Assembly (NCBI GenBank): GCA_018901355.1
Contig: JAHIEZ010000054.1
Span: 1 to 10,131 of the forward strand
Origin: Patescibacteria group bacterium
Lineage (GTDB): Bacteria > Patescibacteriota > Microgenomatia > UBA12405
Reading direction: 5' to 3'
Length of the DNA: 10,131 nucleotides
Positions 1 through 6,319 of the stretch are shown here, one piece after another. The notes below the pieces were generated by a model, which saw nothing but the letters and a program-made list of their open reading frames with translations, ran no database searches and was not told the origin of the DNA. A program made the translations under genes and the position numbers. Each line of letters starts with the position of its first letter. The stretch's first letter is position 1.

Positions 1-1
1 A

Positions 2-406
2 GCAGGGATCTTGGTCTTATTTTTTGCTTTTTTTAATATAAATGCGCAATTGAATGTGTTGGGGGTAAATAGTTTGAACGATATTAAATTAAAAGAAGAG
101 GTGGTGCTAGATGATCTGGCCCCAATTGAAAATGAAAAACAAATATTAGAAATGAGCGCTTCGTCTGCGGGCTATAAACCAAATTATTTTAAAATCAGGG
201 CCGGAGTACCGGTAGTGTGGAAAATAAAAGACGATGGAACTAGTGGTTGTACTAATGCGGTGATCGCCAGAGATCTGTTTTTCGGAGAGATTAGATTGAC
301 AAGAGGAGAAACCAGTGTGAAAGAATTTACGGCTCAAAAACCAGGAAAATATAAATTTAGTTGCTGGATGGGAATGGTATCAGGCACAATTGAGGTAGTG
401 GAATAA
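2..406 (+). CDS. C-terminal end of a cupredoxin-domain membrane protein (likely TauE/SafE- or UreH-like exporter fusion), 5' partial
   Basis: The reading frame is open to the left edge, so the TTG at 11 is probably not the true start and the gene begins upstream. The first ~20 visible residues are hydrophobic and end in an LNVLG turn, as in the last helix of TauE/SafE-type (DsbD_2/UreH-like) membrane domains. A linker follows, then a domain of about 90 residues starting near a GYKPNYFKI motif. It contains GCTNAV, a basic/acidic strand region, and the terminal FSCWMGMVSGTIEV motif typical of the cupredoxins attached to such exporters. The cysteines and methionines of GC...CWMGM are the likely copper ligands. 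The domain should face outside the cytoplasm and accept or buffer Cu+. The stop overlaps the start of the Cu+ ATPase by one base (TAATG), so the two are translationally coupled in a copper operon. The cupredoxin call is firm. The identity of the truncated membrane part is inferred. Confidence 0.8.
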   Translation, partial: AGILVLFFAFFNINAQLNVLGVNSLNDIKLKEEVVLDDLAPIENEKQILEMSASSAGYKPNYFKIRAGVPVVWKIKDDGTSGCTNAVIARDLFFGEIRLTRGETSVKEFTAQKPGKYKFSCWMGMVSGTIEVVE

Positions 407-2607
407 TGAAAACTGAAAACATAAAAATCGGAAAAATGCATTGTGCTAGCTGTGCCGTTAATATAGAAGGTGAATTGAAGAAGGCAGAGGGGGTCAAAAC
501 TGCAAGGGTGAATTATGCTTCGGAAAAGGCCAGGATAGAGTTTGACGAAACAAAGACAAGTTTGGGAGAAATTAAAAATATAATTTCTAAAACCGGATAT
601 GAGGTGGTGGAATCCCAAGAAAGGCCTGATGCGAATAAAAAAAAGGTGATAATTTCTTTTGGTTTAGTGATTCCCCTGTTTTATCTGGCAATGGGACCGA
701 TGATGGGCTGGCCCGAATTGAGACTGAGCATAGGGTGGTTGATTTTGGGACAGATGATTTTGAGTAGTGCCATTGTGGTGCTTTGGATTGAGATCTGGAA
801 GTTGGGACTGAAAGGACTGTTAAACAAAAGGCCAAACATGGATTCGCTGGTTTTAGTGGGGACGGCGGCGGCTTATTTTTATAGCTTGGTGGTGGCGATT
901 TGGTGGTTTTTTGGCGGAGGTGGAGAAATGCCGGCACTTTATTTTGAAAGCGCGGCTTTTATCATGGTGTTTATTAACTTGGGGAAATATTTGGAGGCGG
1001 TAAGCAAGGGAAAAACCAGTGAAGCAATTGAAAAACTCCTTAAAATGGGGGCAAAAGAAGCCATTGTTTTGGTGGGGGGTAAGGAAAAAATAGTAGCAAT
1101 TGAGGAAATTAAAGTAGGAGATAGAGTGATAATAAAGCCGGGAGGAAAAATTCCAATTGACGGGGTGGTGGTGGAGGGAAAATCGAGTGTGGATGAGAGC
1201 ATGATTAGCGGGGAGAGTATGCCGGTTTTTAAGAAAAAGGGCGACAGAGTAATCGGAGCGACGATGAACATGAGAGGCAGACTTTTAGTAAAAGTGGAAA
1301 AGGTGGGAGAGGAGACAATGCTGGCTCAAATTATAAAAATAGTGGAAGAGGCAGTATCGTCTAAGGCACCAATACAACTTTTGGTCGACAAGGTGTCTTT
1401 TTATTTTGTGCCGACGGTGATGGCAATAGCGGTGTTGGCTTTTGGGATTTGGCTGTTGGTGGGGGCCAGTTTTAGTTTTGCTTTGTCGATAATGGTTGCG
1501 GTTTTGATTGTGGCCTGCCCGTGTGCGCTGGGGCTGGCAACACCAACGGCGGTGATGATGGGAATTGGTCTGGGAGCAAAAAGAGGAATTTTGATCAAAA
1601 GCAACAAGGCCTTGGAAATGGCAAAAAAAGTGAAAGTGGTGGTGTTTGATAAAACAGGAACTTTGACCAAAGGGAAAATAAAAATAAGCGAGGTGAAAGC
1701 TTGGGGTGAAAATGAAATAAAGAGAGTATTGGCTTTGGGGGCAAGTTTGGAGAAAAATTCGGAACATTCTTTGGCTGAGGCAGTGGTAAAAAGGGCAAAG
1801 GAAGAAGGGGTAGAAACAAAAAAGGTGAGTAATTTTGAGGCGGTGGAGGGCATGGGAGTAAAAGGGGAAATTGAGGGGAAAAAATATTATTTGGGGAATA
1901 GACGACTGATGAGACAAGCAAAAATTGAATTAAAAGAGATAGAAAAAGAAATTGAAACCTGGGAAAGAGAGGGAAAAACGGTGATGATATTGGGAACAGA
2001 GAGGGAAGTATTGGGAATGATGGGAGCTGAAGACGAGATAAAAACAGAAGCTGGAGAAACAGTGGAAAGATTGGAGAAAATGGGAATGGAAGTGGTGATG
2101 ATGACAGGAGATAATGAGAGGGTGGCCAGAGCAGTGGGGAAAATTTTGGGAATAAAAAAAATAGTGGCAGAGGTACTGCCAAAAGATAAGGCGAGAGAAA
2201 TCAAAAAGCTGCAAGAAGGAGGCAGAAAAGTGGCCATGGTAGGAGACGGCATAAATGACGCGCCGGCCTTGGCCCAGTCTGATTTGGGAATAGCCATGGG
2301 ATCGGGAACGGAAGTAGCAATTGAAGCCGGAGAGGTGGTGTTGCTGAAAAATGACACCGGAGGAGTGGTGGAGGCAATAAATTTGTCAGGCTATACTCTG
2401 AAAAAAATCAAACAAAACTTGTTTTGGGCTTTCTTTTATAATATTTTGGGTATACCAATTGCGGCGGGAGTGCTTTATCCGCTGACCGGTTGGCTACTAA
2501 ACCCAGCGATTGCGGCGGGGGCAATGGCCTTCTCATCGGTGAGCGTGGTAGGCAATGCCCTATTGATGAAGAGGTATAAGGAAAAAACAGCAAAAAGTGT
2601 AGTATAA
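406..2607 (+). CDS. copA: Copper-exporting P1B-type ATPase CopA
   Basis: This 733-residue P1B-1 ATPase pumps Cu+ out of the cytoplasm using ATP. Domains in order: an N-terminal heavy-metal-associated domain with MHCASC (C13, C16); paired N-terminal helices; an actuator domain with SGES at 268-271; helix M6 with the CPC metal site at 371-373; a P-domain with DKTGT (phosphorylated D415); an N-domain with SEHS (H454); and GDGINDAPAL at 613-622. The copper-specific residues Y678-N679 in M7 and M707/S711 in M8 are all present with the spacing of characterised CopA pumps, which argues for Cu+ rather than Zn2+ or Cd2+. Two motif variants stand out: SGES instead of TGES, and S455 where the family usually has Pro (SEHP). 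The length is normal for a single-HMA CopA. The ATG at 406 overlaps the stop of the cupredoxin gene, so expression is probably coupled. Confidence 0.97.
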   Translation: MKTENIKIGKMHCASCAVNIEGELKKAEGVKTARVNYASEKARIEFDETKTSLGEIKNIISKTGYEVVESQERPDANKKKVIISFGLVIPLFYLAMGPMMGWPELRLSIGWLILGQMILSSAIVVLWIEIWKLGLKGLLNKRPNMDSLVLVGTAAAYFYSLVVAIWWFFGGGGEMPALYFESAAFIMVFINLGKYLEAVSKGKTSEAIEKLLKMGAKEAIVLVGGKEKIVAIEEIKVGDRVIIKPGGKIPIDGVVVEGKSSVDESMISGESMPVFKKKGDRVIGATMNMRGRLLVKVEKVGEETMLAQIIKIVEEAVSSKAPIQLLVDKVSFYFVPTVMAIAVLAFGIWLLVGASFSFALSIMVAVLIVACPCALGLATPTAVMMGIGLGAKRGILIKSNKALEMAKKVKVVVFDKTGTLTKGKIKISEVKAWGENEIKRVLALGASLEKNSEHSLAEAVVKRAKEEGVETKKVSNFEAVEGMGVKGEIEGKKYYLGNRRLMRQAKIELKEIEKEIETWEREGKTVMILGTEREVLGMMGAEDEIKTEAGETVERLEKMGMEVVMMTGDNERVARAVGKILGIKKIVAEVLPKDKAREIKKLQEGGRKVAMVGDGINDAPALAQSDLGIAMGSGTEVAIEAGEVVLLKNDTGGVVEAINLSGYTLKKIKQNLFWAFFYNILGIPIAAGVLYPLTGWLLNPAIAAGAMAFSSVSVVGNALLMKRYKEKTAKSVV

Positions 2608-2608
2608 T
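2603..2608 (+). promoter_or_regulatory. Putative -10 element (TATAAT) of a leaderless promoter for the Cys4 gene
   Basis: A perfect TATAAT lies across the copA stop codon and ends 8 nt before the ATG at 2617. A start site about 7 nt downstream would fall at or next to the ATG, giving a leaderless mRNA. I see no -35 consensus. The same arrangement recurs at other genes in the window. Confidence 0.5.
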
Positions 2609-2616
2609 GTATTTGT

Positions 2617-2856
2617 ATGGTGGATAAAGAAAGGTGTGATATTTCTGGATTGAGTTGTGAAATGAAAGAAGTGGATGGCTATTTGCCTTGTGCCCGGTGT
2701 CTTGTGGCACGACGGGCAATTGAAAAGAAATTAGATGAGATTACAGGTCAAAGAGTTGTTCTCCCTGCTTTGAATATAATGGAGGGGTTGGTTGGCAAAG
2801 TAGTAGTAGTGAGGGTAACAGATGGAAGAATGGAAGTTGGGGAAGAGATAAGTTAA
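2617..2856 (+). CDS. Small Cys4 protein of unknown function
   Basis: This 79-residue protein is not one I recognise. Its N-terminal third holds four cysteines: C7 and C14 (C-x6-C), then C25 and C28 (CARC, a CxxC). This arrangement suits a zinc knuckle or another soft-metal site. A basic helix follows (RCLVARRAIEKKLDEI). The last 30 residues look like a short beta-rich tail (LVGKVVVVRVTDGRMEVGEEI). There is no signal peptide or membrane segment, so it should be cytoplasmic. The ATG at 2617 was chosen because it sits just after a TATAAT box; a GTG follows directly as an alternative start. The stop is 4 nt before the next gene, so the two are probably cotranscribed. Its position after copA allows a copper-binding role, but that is only contextual. 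Confidence 0.7.
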   Translation: MVDKERCDISGLSCEMKEVDGYLPCARCLVARRAIEKKLDEITGQRVVLPALNIMEGLVGKVVVVRVTDGRMEVGEEIS

Positions 2857-2860
2857 ACAG

Positions 2861-3301
2861 ATGAAAAGAGTGTGTTGTTGGGGAACTTATGATTTGTTGC
2901 ACCAGGGACATGTAGAATTTTTGAAAGAGGCAAAAAAACAAGGAGATTATTTAATGGTAGTAGTAATATCTGACGAAACTGTATGGAATAATAAGGGTAG
3001 GTATCCGAAAGAAAAACAAGAGGAGAGAGCGAGAAAAATAGAAAAAACTAAGATCTCTGACAAGGTAATAAGGGTGGGTGAGAATTTTGAGAGGAACTTA
3101 AAAATAATCGCCGGATTAAAACCAAATTTGTTTGTATTTGGACATGATCAAAAAAGCGAGGTGGATAAAAAATTAAGAAGATTTTTTGAACAAAAAGGGA
3201 TAAAAATGAGATATTTACGATTAAAAGAATTTGAGCAAGGGGTGCATACAAGCGATATAATTGGCTGTGGGAATAAAAAAATGGCAAAAAGAAGTGGATG
3301 A
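2861..3301 (+). CDS. Cytidylyltransferase-fold nucleotidyltransferase (FAD synthase RibL/TagD-like)
   Basis: This 146-residue protein is a small HxGH nucleotidyltransferase. The signature is GTYDLLHQGH at the N-terminus (HQGH at 14-17), which binds the nucleotide phosphates. Further motifs are an invariant-like KGR at 45-47, a basic/acidic regulatory stretch, FGHDQ at 93-97, and a closing TSDII at 130-134 equivalent to the ST/TS-x-I-I motif. KGR-P followed later by a G-x-DQ motif resembles archaeal-type FAD synthase RibL, while the overall shape also fits glycerol-3-phosphate cytidylyltransferase (TagD). It should transfer AMP or CMP from ATP or CTP to a phosphorylated substrate; the substrate cannot be read from sequence. 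The family is firm and the specificity uncertain. The last 41 nt overlap the next gene in another frame. Confidence 0.85.
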   Translation: MKRVCCWGTYDLLHQGHVEFLKEAKKQGDYLMVVVISDETVWNNKGRYPKEKQEERARKIEKTKISDKVIRVGENFERNLKIIAGLKPNLFVFGHDQKSEVDKKLRRFFEQKGIKMRYLRLKEFEQGVHTSDIIGCGNKKMAKRSG

Positions 3302-3581
3302 GTGGGCAGGTCAATTTGCTGTCCCCTATTGGAGTCCGCACGAAATAATGGCACGATTGATGGAAGAGGTGGGAGAATTGGCCAGAGAAGTTAACCACCG
3401 CTGGGGACCCAAAAAAAAGAAAGCAGAGGAATCAGAAAAAGAACTAGCTGATGAAATGGCGGACGTAATGTTCACTTTGCTTTGTTTGGCAAATTCACAA
3501 AAAATTGACATGAATGGGGCTTGGGAGAGAGTAATGAAGAAATGCTGGGGAAGAGATAACAACAGATATAAAAAGAAATAG
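3261..3581 (+). CDS. MazG-like nucleotide pyrophosphohydrolase
   Basis: This protein of about 106 residues is an all-alpha NTP pyrophosphohydrolase that cleaves (d)NTPs to NMP and pyrophosphate, typically removing non-canonical nucleotides. The Mg2+-binding motifs are visible: EEVGE (E35, E36, E39) and DEMAD (E65, D68). They sit in a familiar context: WQKEVDEW at the N-terminus, YWSPHEIMARLMEEVGELAREVN, and a C-terminal RDNNRY. The first helix IKKWQKEVDEW is conserved in this family, so the start must lie upstream of the ATG at 3348. Only TTG 3261 or GTG 3267 are suitable, so the gene begins inside the nucleotidyltransferase gene with an overlap of 35-41 nt in the +1 frame. Single-domain short length is normal for the MazG-like group. 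Confidence 0.87.
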   Translation: MAVGIKKWQKEVDEWAGQFAVPYWSPHEIMARLMEEVGELAREVNHRWGPKKKKAEESEKELADEMADVMFTLLCLANSQKIDMNGAWERVMKKCWGRDNNRYKKK

Positions 3582-3584
3582 GGG

Positions 3585-3590
3585 TATAAT
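3585..3590 (+). promoter_or_regulatory. Putative -10 element (TATAAT) for the VKOR-like gene
   Basis: TATAAT preceded by GGGG ends 7 nt before the ATG at 3598, and only TTAAAAA lies between. Transcription would start at or immediately before the start codon. No Shine-Dalgarno site is possible in that gap, so a leaderless transcript is the simplest reading. Confidence 0.55.
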
Positions 3591-3597
3591 TTAAAAA

Positions 3598-3828
3598 ATG
3601 AATGAAGTAAAAGCATTAAAAACAATTAGTGTCATAGCAATGGCGGGGGTGCTGTTCTCGGGTTATTTGTCGTACGGAGAATTGTTTAAGGGGTCTTGTG
3701 ATTTGACGGGGGTAAGCTGTGGAGCAAACAATGTTGGCGGAGTACCAGCTTGCGTCTACGGTTTAGTAATGTACATAATCGTGTTGATAGTATCGGTGCT
3801 GGGCTGGAAGGGGAAAAAGGTAATGTAA
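3598..3828 (+). CDS. Small two-helix membrane protein resembling the N-terminal half of VKOR
   Basis: This 76-residue protein has two predicted membrane helices (about residues 8-27 and 52-71) joined by a loop with C34 and C41. The second helix opens with GVPACVYGLVMY, which carries C52. The pattern of a loop cysteine pair followed by G-[IV]-P-x-x-x-x-G-x-x-x-Y is that of the first half of vitamin K epoxide reductase family proteins, which reoxidise DsbA-like thiol oxidases through quinone. The second half, with the catalytic CxxC, is missing, and no stop or frameshift explains this. It may be a short natural family or a protein that pairs with another subunit. VKOR kinship is a pattern judgement, not proven. 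The gene starts right after a TATAAT box. Confidence 0.72.
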   Translation: MNEVKALKTISVIAMAGVLFSGYLSYGELFKGSCDLTGVSCGANNVGGVPACVYGLVMYIIVLIVSVLGWKGKKVM

Positions 3829-3831
3829 AAT
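3824..3831 (+). promoter_or_regulatory. Putative -10 element (TG-TAAAAT) for the first GGDEF gene
   Basis: TAAAAT at 3826-3831 overlaps the stop codon of the VKOR-like gene and ends 5 nt before the ATG at 3837. The intervening AAGGA is too close to the ATG to work as an ordinary Shine-Dalgarno site. The arrangement suggests a leaderless start. Confidence 0.4.
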
Positions 3832-3836
3832 AAGGA

Positions 3837-4598
3837 ATGGAAAGAGGAAGAAACAGGGATATTATTTTTGATGGTTCTCCTAATGTTGATGCGATAACCG
3901 GATTGCCATTTGAGGCTAAAGGAGTAAGACAGAGGTTAATTGAAGAGATGGTGGAAGCACTAAATAGTGGACACGGAGTGTGTTTTCTGGAAATGGATTT
4001 GAATGGACTTAAGGGATTGAATGATAACTGTAGTTATGAGGCGGGAAACGAGGGAATAAAAAAATTTGCGGAAGAAAAATTTAGGGTGCTGGACGAAAGT
4101 GAAGAAGTGGTTGGTTTTTATTTTTATAGACCACAGGCGGGAGGAGATGAGTATAAGGCAGTGATAATAGTTGAAAAAGGAACCGAAGGAAAAGAAAGAA
4201 TTGAGGCAAAGATGAGAGAAAAAGTTGAAATGGAAGCAAAAAATAAAAAAGGAGAGTTAGTGACAGTGGTTTTATCTGGAAGTATAGGAATGATTGAAGT
4301 CGAAAAAGATGGCGAGACGGGAGCGGTAAATTTTCGAGAAGTAGCAATAATTTTTGAAAAAATGGAGGCAGAGGCAGGGATATTGCTAGATAAAGAAAAA
4401 GAGCGAGAGAAAAAAAGGGCGAAAAGGAAAACAATTGAGGATGTAGGTGCGGGAACTTCAGGTGAAATTCGTGATAGTTTGGCAAAATTATTTGCTAGCA
4501 ACAGAAGACTTACAGAAGAAGAAATTAGAGAACAGTTACAAATATTGCTAGCGACGGCAAAAGCAGAAGGAAGAAGAGAAGGAAGACAAAGAAGATGA
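3837..4598 (+). CDS. Soluble GGDEF-domain protein (putative diguanylate cyclase), paralogue 1
   Basis: This 253-residue protein has a single GGDEF domain and no sensor or membrane segment. Visible motifs are DAITGLPF (the DxLTGLxN equivalent) at 18-25, MDLNGLKGLND at 53-63 with metal ligand D54, and AGGDEY at 101-106 for the active-site loop. There is no RxxD inhibitory site just upstream of GGDEY. The domain would condense two GTP into c-di-GMP as a dimer if active. The G-site region is less canonical (YEAGNEG in place of GHxxGD). A charged linker near residues 180-200 leads to a C-terminal segment, RRLTEEEIREQL, that is also found in paralogue 2. The stop overlaps the next start (ATGA), so the deacetylase-like protein is translated with it. 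Activity and specificity are uncertain. Confidence 0.85.
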   Translation: MERGRNRDIIFDGSPNVDAITGLPFEAKGVRQRLIEEMVEALNSGHGVCFLEMDLNGLKGLNDNCSYEAGNEGIKKFAEEKFRVLDESEEVVGFYFYRPQAGGDEYKAVIIVEKGTEGKERIEAKMREKVEMEAKNKKGELVTVVLSGSIGMIEVEKDGETGAVNFREVAIIFEKMEAEAGILLDKEKEREKKRAKRKTIEDVGAGTSGEIRDSLAKLFASNRRLTEEEIREQLQILLATAKAEGRREGRQRR

Positions 4599-6295
4599 AA
4601 AAAATATGCTGGCTGATAATATTGTTGTTTTTGGTATGGGCTAGGCCGGTGGGAGCGATAGAAAATGGACAGACGACGATAGTAAACCCGGTGAGAAGCA
4701 GAAGTTTATGGGTGAGCCAGGATTTGAGTTTATTGAGAAAACAATATGAGCCAATTGGGGGAAATGAATTAAAGGCAACATGGTTGCTACAGTACGACGT
4801 GTTTTTGGATAAAGAATTGATGGAAGAAATAAAAGGCTTTGATGAAAAACAAGAAATAGGTTTGTTTTTGGAAATTAGTCCGGAATTGGCGAGAAAAGCA
4901 AGGGTGAACTATAAGCCACAAAGGCCATGGTATAAGCCGGATGTGGTGTTTTTGTCGGGCTATAGCAGAAGTGAAAGAAAACAGTTGATTGATGAAATGT
5001 TTAGGCGATTTAAGATAGAGTTTGGTTTTTGGCCAAGCTCGGTGGGGGCATGGTGGATTGATAGCTGGTCGCTTGGCTATATGCAAGAAAAATATGGAGT
5101 GGAAATTGGCCTGATAGTGGCGGATCAAAAAACAACGGATAATTACGGGGTTTGGGGACAATGGTGGGGAGCACCATACAAAGCTTCAAAATATAATATT
5201 TTGGTGCCAGGTAAGGGTTTGACAATAATACAATGGGCATTGAGAGATCCGGAATTGGCGGTAGGTGAAGGGCCGGAGTTTTCTAATTATTCGCTACAGG
5301 CAAATGATTATCTGGAAAGAGGTTTGGAAAATTATTACTTTGTCAATTTGGCAAAAAAATACTTAGAAACAACGGGGCAAATAACGGTGGGACTGGAAGT
5401 GGGAATGGAGGGGGCAAAAAATTTGGCTGAGTATGCCCGACAAGTTGACTGGGTAGGTAAAAAGACAGAGACAGTAACGATGAAAGAATTTGCCAATAAT
5501 TTTAAACCCAAAGAAGAAGTAAAAGTGGGAGATTGGGAGATGACAAAAAATGCGAGAGTAAATGAAAAAATTGGAGAGGAAATAAAATATGATCCAAAAA
5601 TAGTTTTTAGTGATTATTTTGTGGCAGATAATGGGGATTTTTTGAACAGAGTATTACCGATAGAAAATGAGAAAAAAAATTATGTCCCCTACTGGGTTTT
5701 GCTGTGGCTAACCGGCTTGGGAATGGCGATAAAAACAAAAAAATATAAATGGTGGATGTGGGGGAGTTTGTTTTTGGGCTTGGGATTTGGAGGACTGTTG
5801 AGGTCAAGATGGCAGTGGGGTTGGTGGGTATTTTATGGACCAGCGGTAAAAAATTTGGCATTGGTACAGGCAATGATAACGGCAGGAGTATTGGGAATAT
5901 TTTATTTAATAAGAGAAAAAAGATGGCAATGGATGTTGCCTTTGGCTTTTTGGATAAATCCGATAATAAAAATAGTGAGAGTGTCAAAAATTGAGGGTGA
6001 ATATCTGGCGGGAGTGTTGCTGTCGGGGTTTAGATTTATGGGAGTGGGAGTAAAAAACGGGATAAGATTTATAGACCAAGATTTGGATTCTGGGGTAGCA
6101 ATGGCTTTGCTAAAATTTGATTTGGAAAATTATTGGCTGGGGATGGGAGTGAATTTTATAATAGGAATAACGGGATTGTGGTTAATGACTAAATTACCAA
6201 AAAACTGGAAGAAGATAAAGTTGGGATTGATAATTATATTGGTGTTGATTGAGTTGTGGCAAGGATTAACGGGCGAACCGAAGGCAGTGGGATGA
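4595..6295 (+). CDS. Secreted/membrane protein: deacetylase-like domain plus multi-helix C-terminal membrane domain
   Basis: This is a 566-residue protein. Residues 1-21 form a signal peptide or membrane anchor (MKKICWLIILLFLVWARPVGA). Residues ~22-355 are extracytoplasmic and include LFLEISPELARK, a SGYSRSERKQLIDEMF stretch, FGFWPSSVGAWWIDSWSL, and ADQKTTDNYGVWGQWW. This order resembles polysaccharide-deacetylase/GH57-like barrels seen in CPR proteins. I cannot identify the metal-binding His/Asp triad of true NodB enzymes, so the catalytic role is open. From about residue 366 there are roughly six tryptophan-rich membrane helices. A role in cell-surface glycan or envelope work is inferred. 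The start at 4595 overlaps the stop of GGDEF paralogue 1, and a second GGDEF gene follows 24 nt later. This context suggests that the GGDEF proteins and this membrane protein act together. Confidence 0.75.
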   Translation: MKKICWLIILLFLVWARPVGAIENGQTTIVNPVRSRSLWVSQDLSLLRKQYEPIGGNELKATWLLQYDVFLDKELMEEIKGFDEKQEIGLFLEISPELARKARVNYKPQRPWYKPDVVFLSGYSRSERKQLIDEMFRRFKIEFGFWPSSVGAWWIDSWSLGYMQEKYGVEIGLIVADQKTTDNYGVWGQWWGAPYKASKYNILVPGKGLTIIQWALRDPELAVGEGPEFSNYSLQANDYLERGLENYYFVNLAKKYLETTGQITVGLEVGMEGAKNLAEYARQVDWVGKKTETVTMKEFANNFKPKEEVKVGDWEMTKNARVNEKIGEEIKYDPKIVFSDYFVADNGDFLNRVLPIENEKKNYVPYWVLLWLTGLGMAIKTKKYKWWMWGSLFLGLGFGGLLRSRWQWGWWVFYGPAVKNLALVQAMITAGVLGIFYLIREKRWQWMLPLAFWINPIIKIVRVSKIEGEYLAGVLLSGFRFMGVGVKNGIRFIDQDLDSGVAMALLKFDLENYWLGMGVNFIIGITGLWLMTKLPKNWKKIKLGLIIILVLIELWQGLTGEPKAVG

Positions 6296-6304
6296 TTAGG
6301 CTGA

Positions 6305-6313
6305 TGATAAAAT
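6305..6313 (+). promoter_or_regulatory. Putative extended -10 (TGaTAAAAT) for the second GGDEF gene
   Basis: An extended -10, TG-n-TAAAAT, ends 6 nt before the ATG at 6320. It lies in the short gap after the membrane protein gene. It predicts a leaderless start, so paralogue 2 may be expressed both by readthrough and from its own promoter. Confidence 0.5.
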
Positions 6314-6319
6314 AGAGAA

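Noticed and set aside
1906..1912. CTGATGA inside copA as a hammerhead core
   Set aside because: No GAAA with a stem II at suitable distance, and the region is coding sequence for the ATPase.
1285..1917. Long minus-strand ORFs opposite copA (up to 210 codons)
   Set aside because: They are low-complexity mirror frames of the purine-rich copA coding strand, with no recognisable motif.
5749..5994. 81-codon plus-strand ORF inside the 566-aa membrane protein
   Set aside because: It is an out-of-frame shadow; the main frame encodes clear membrane helices there.
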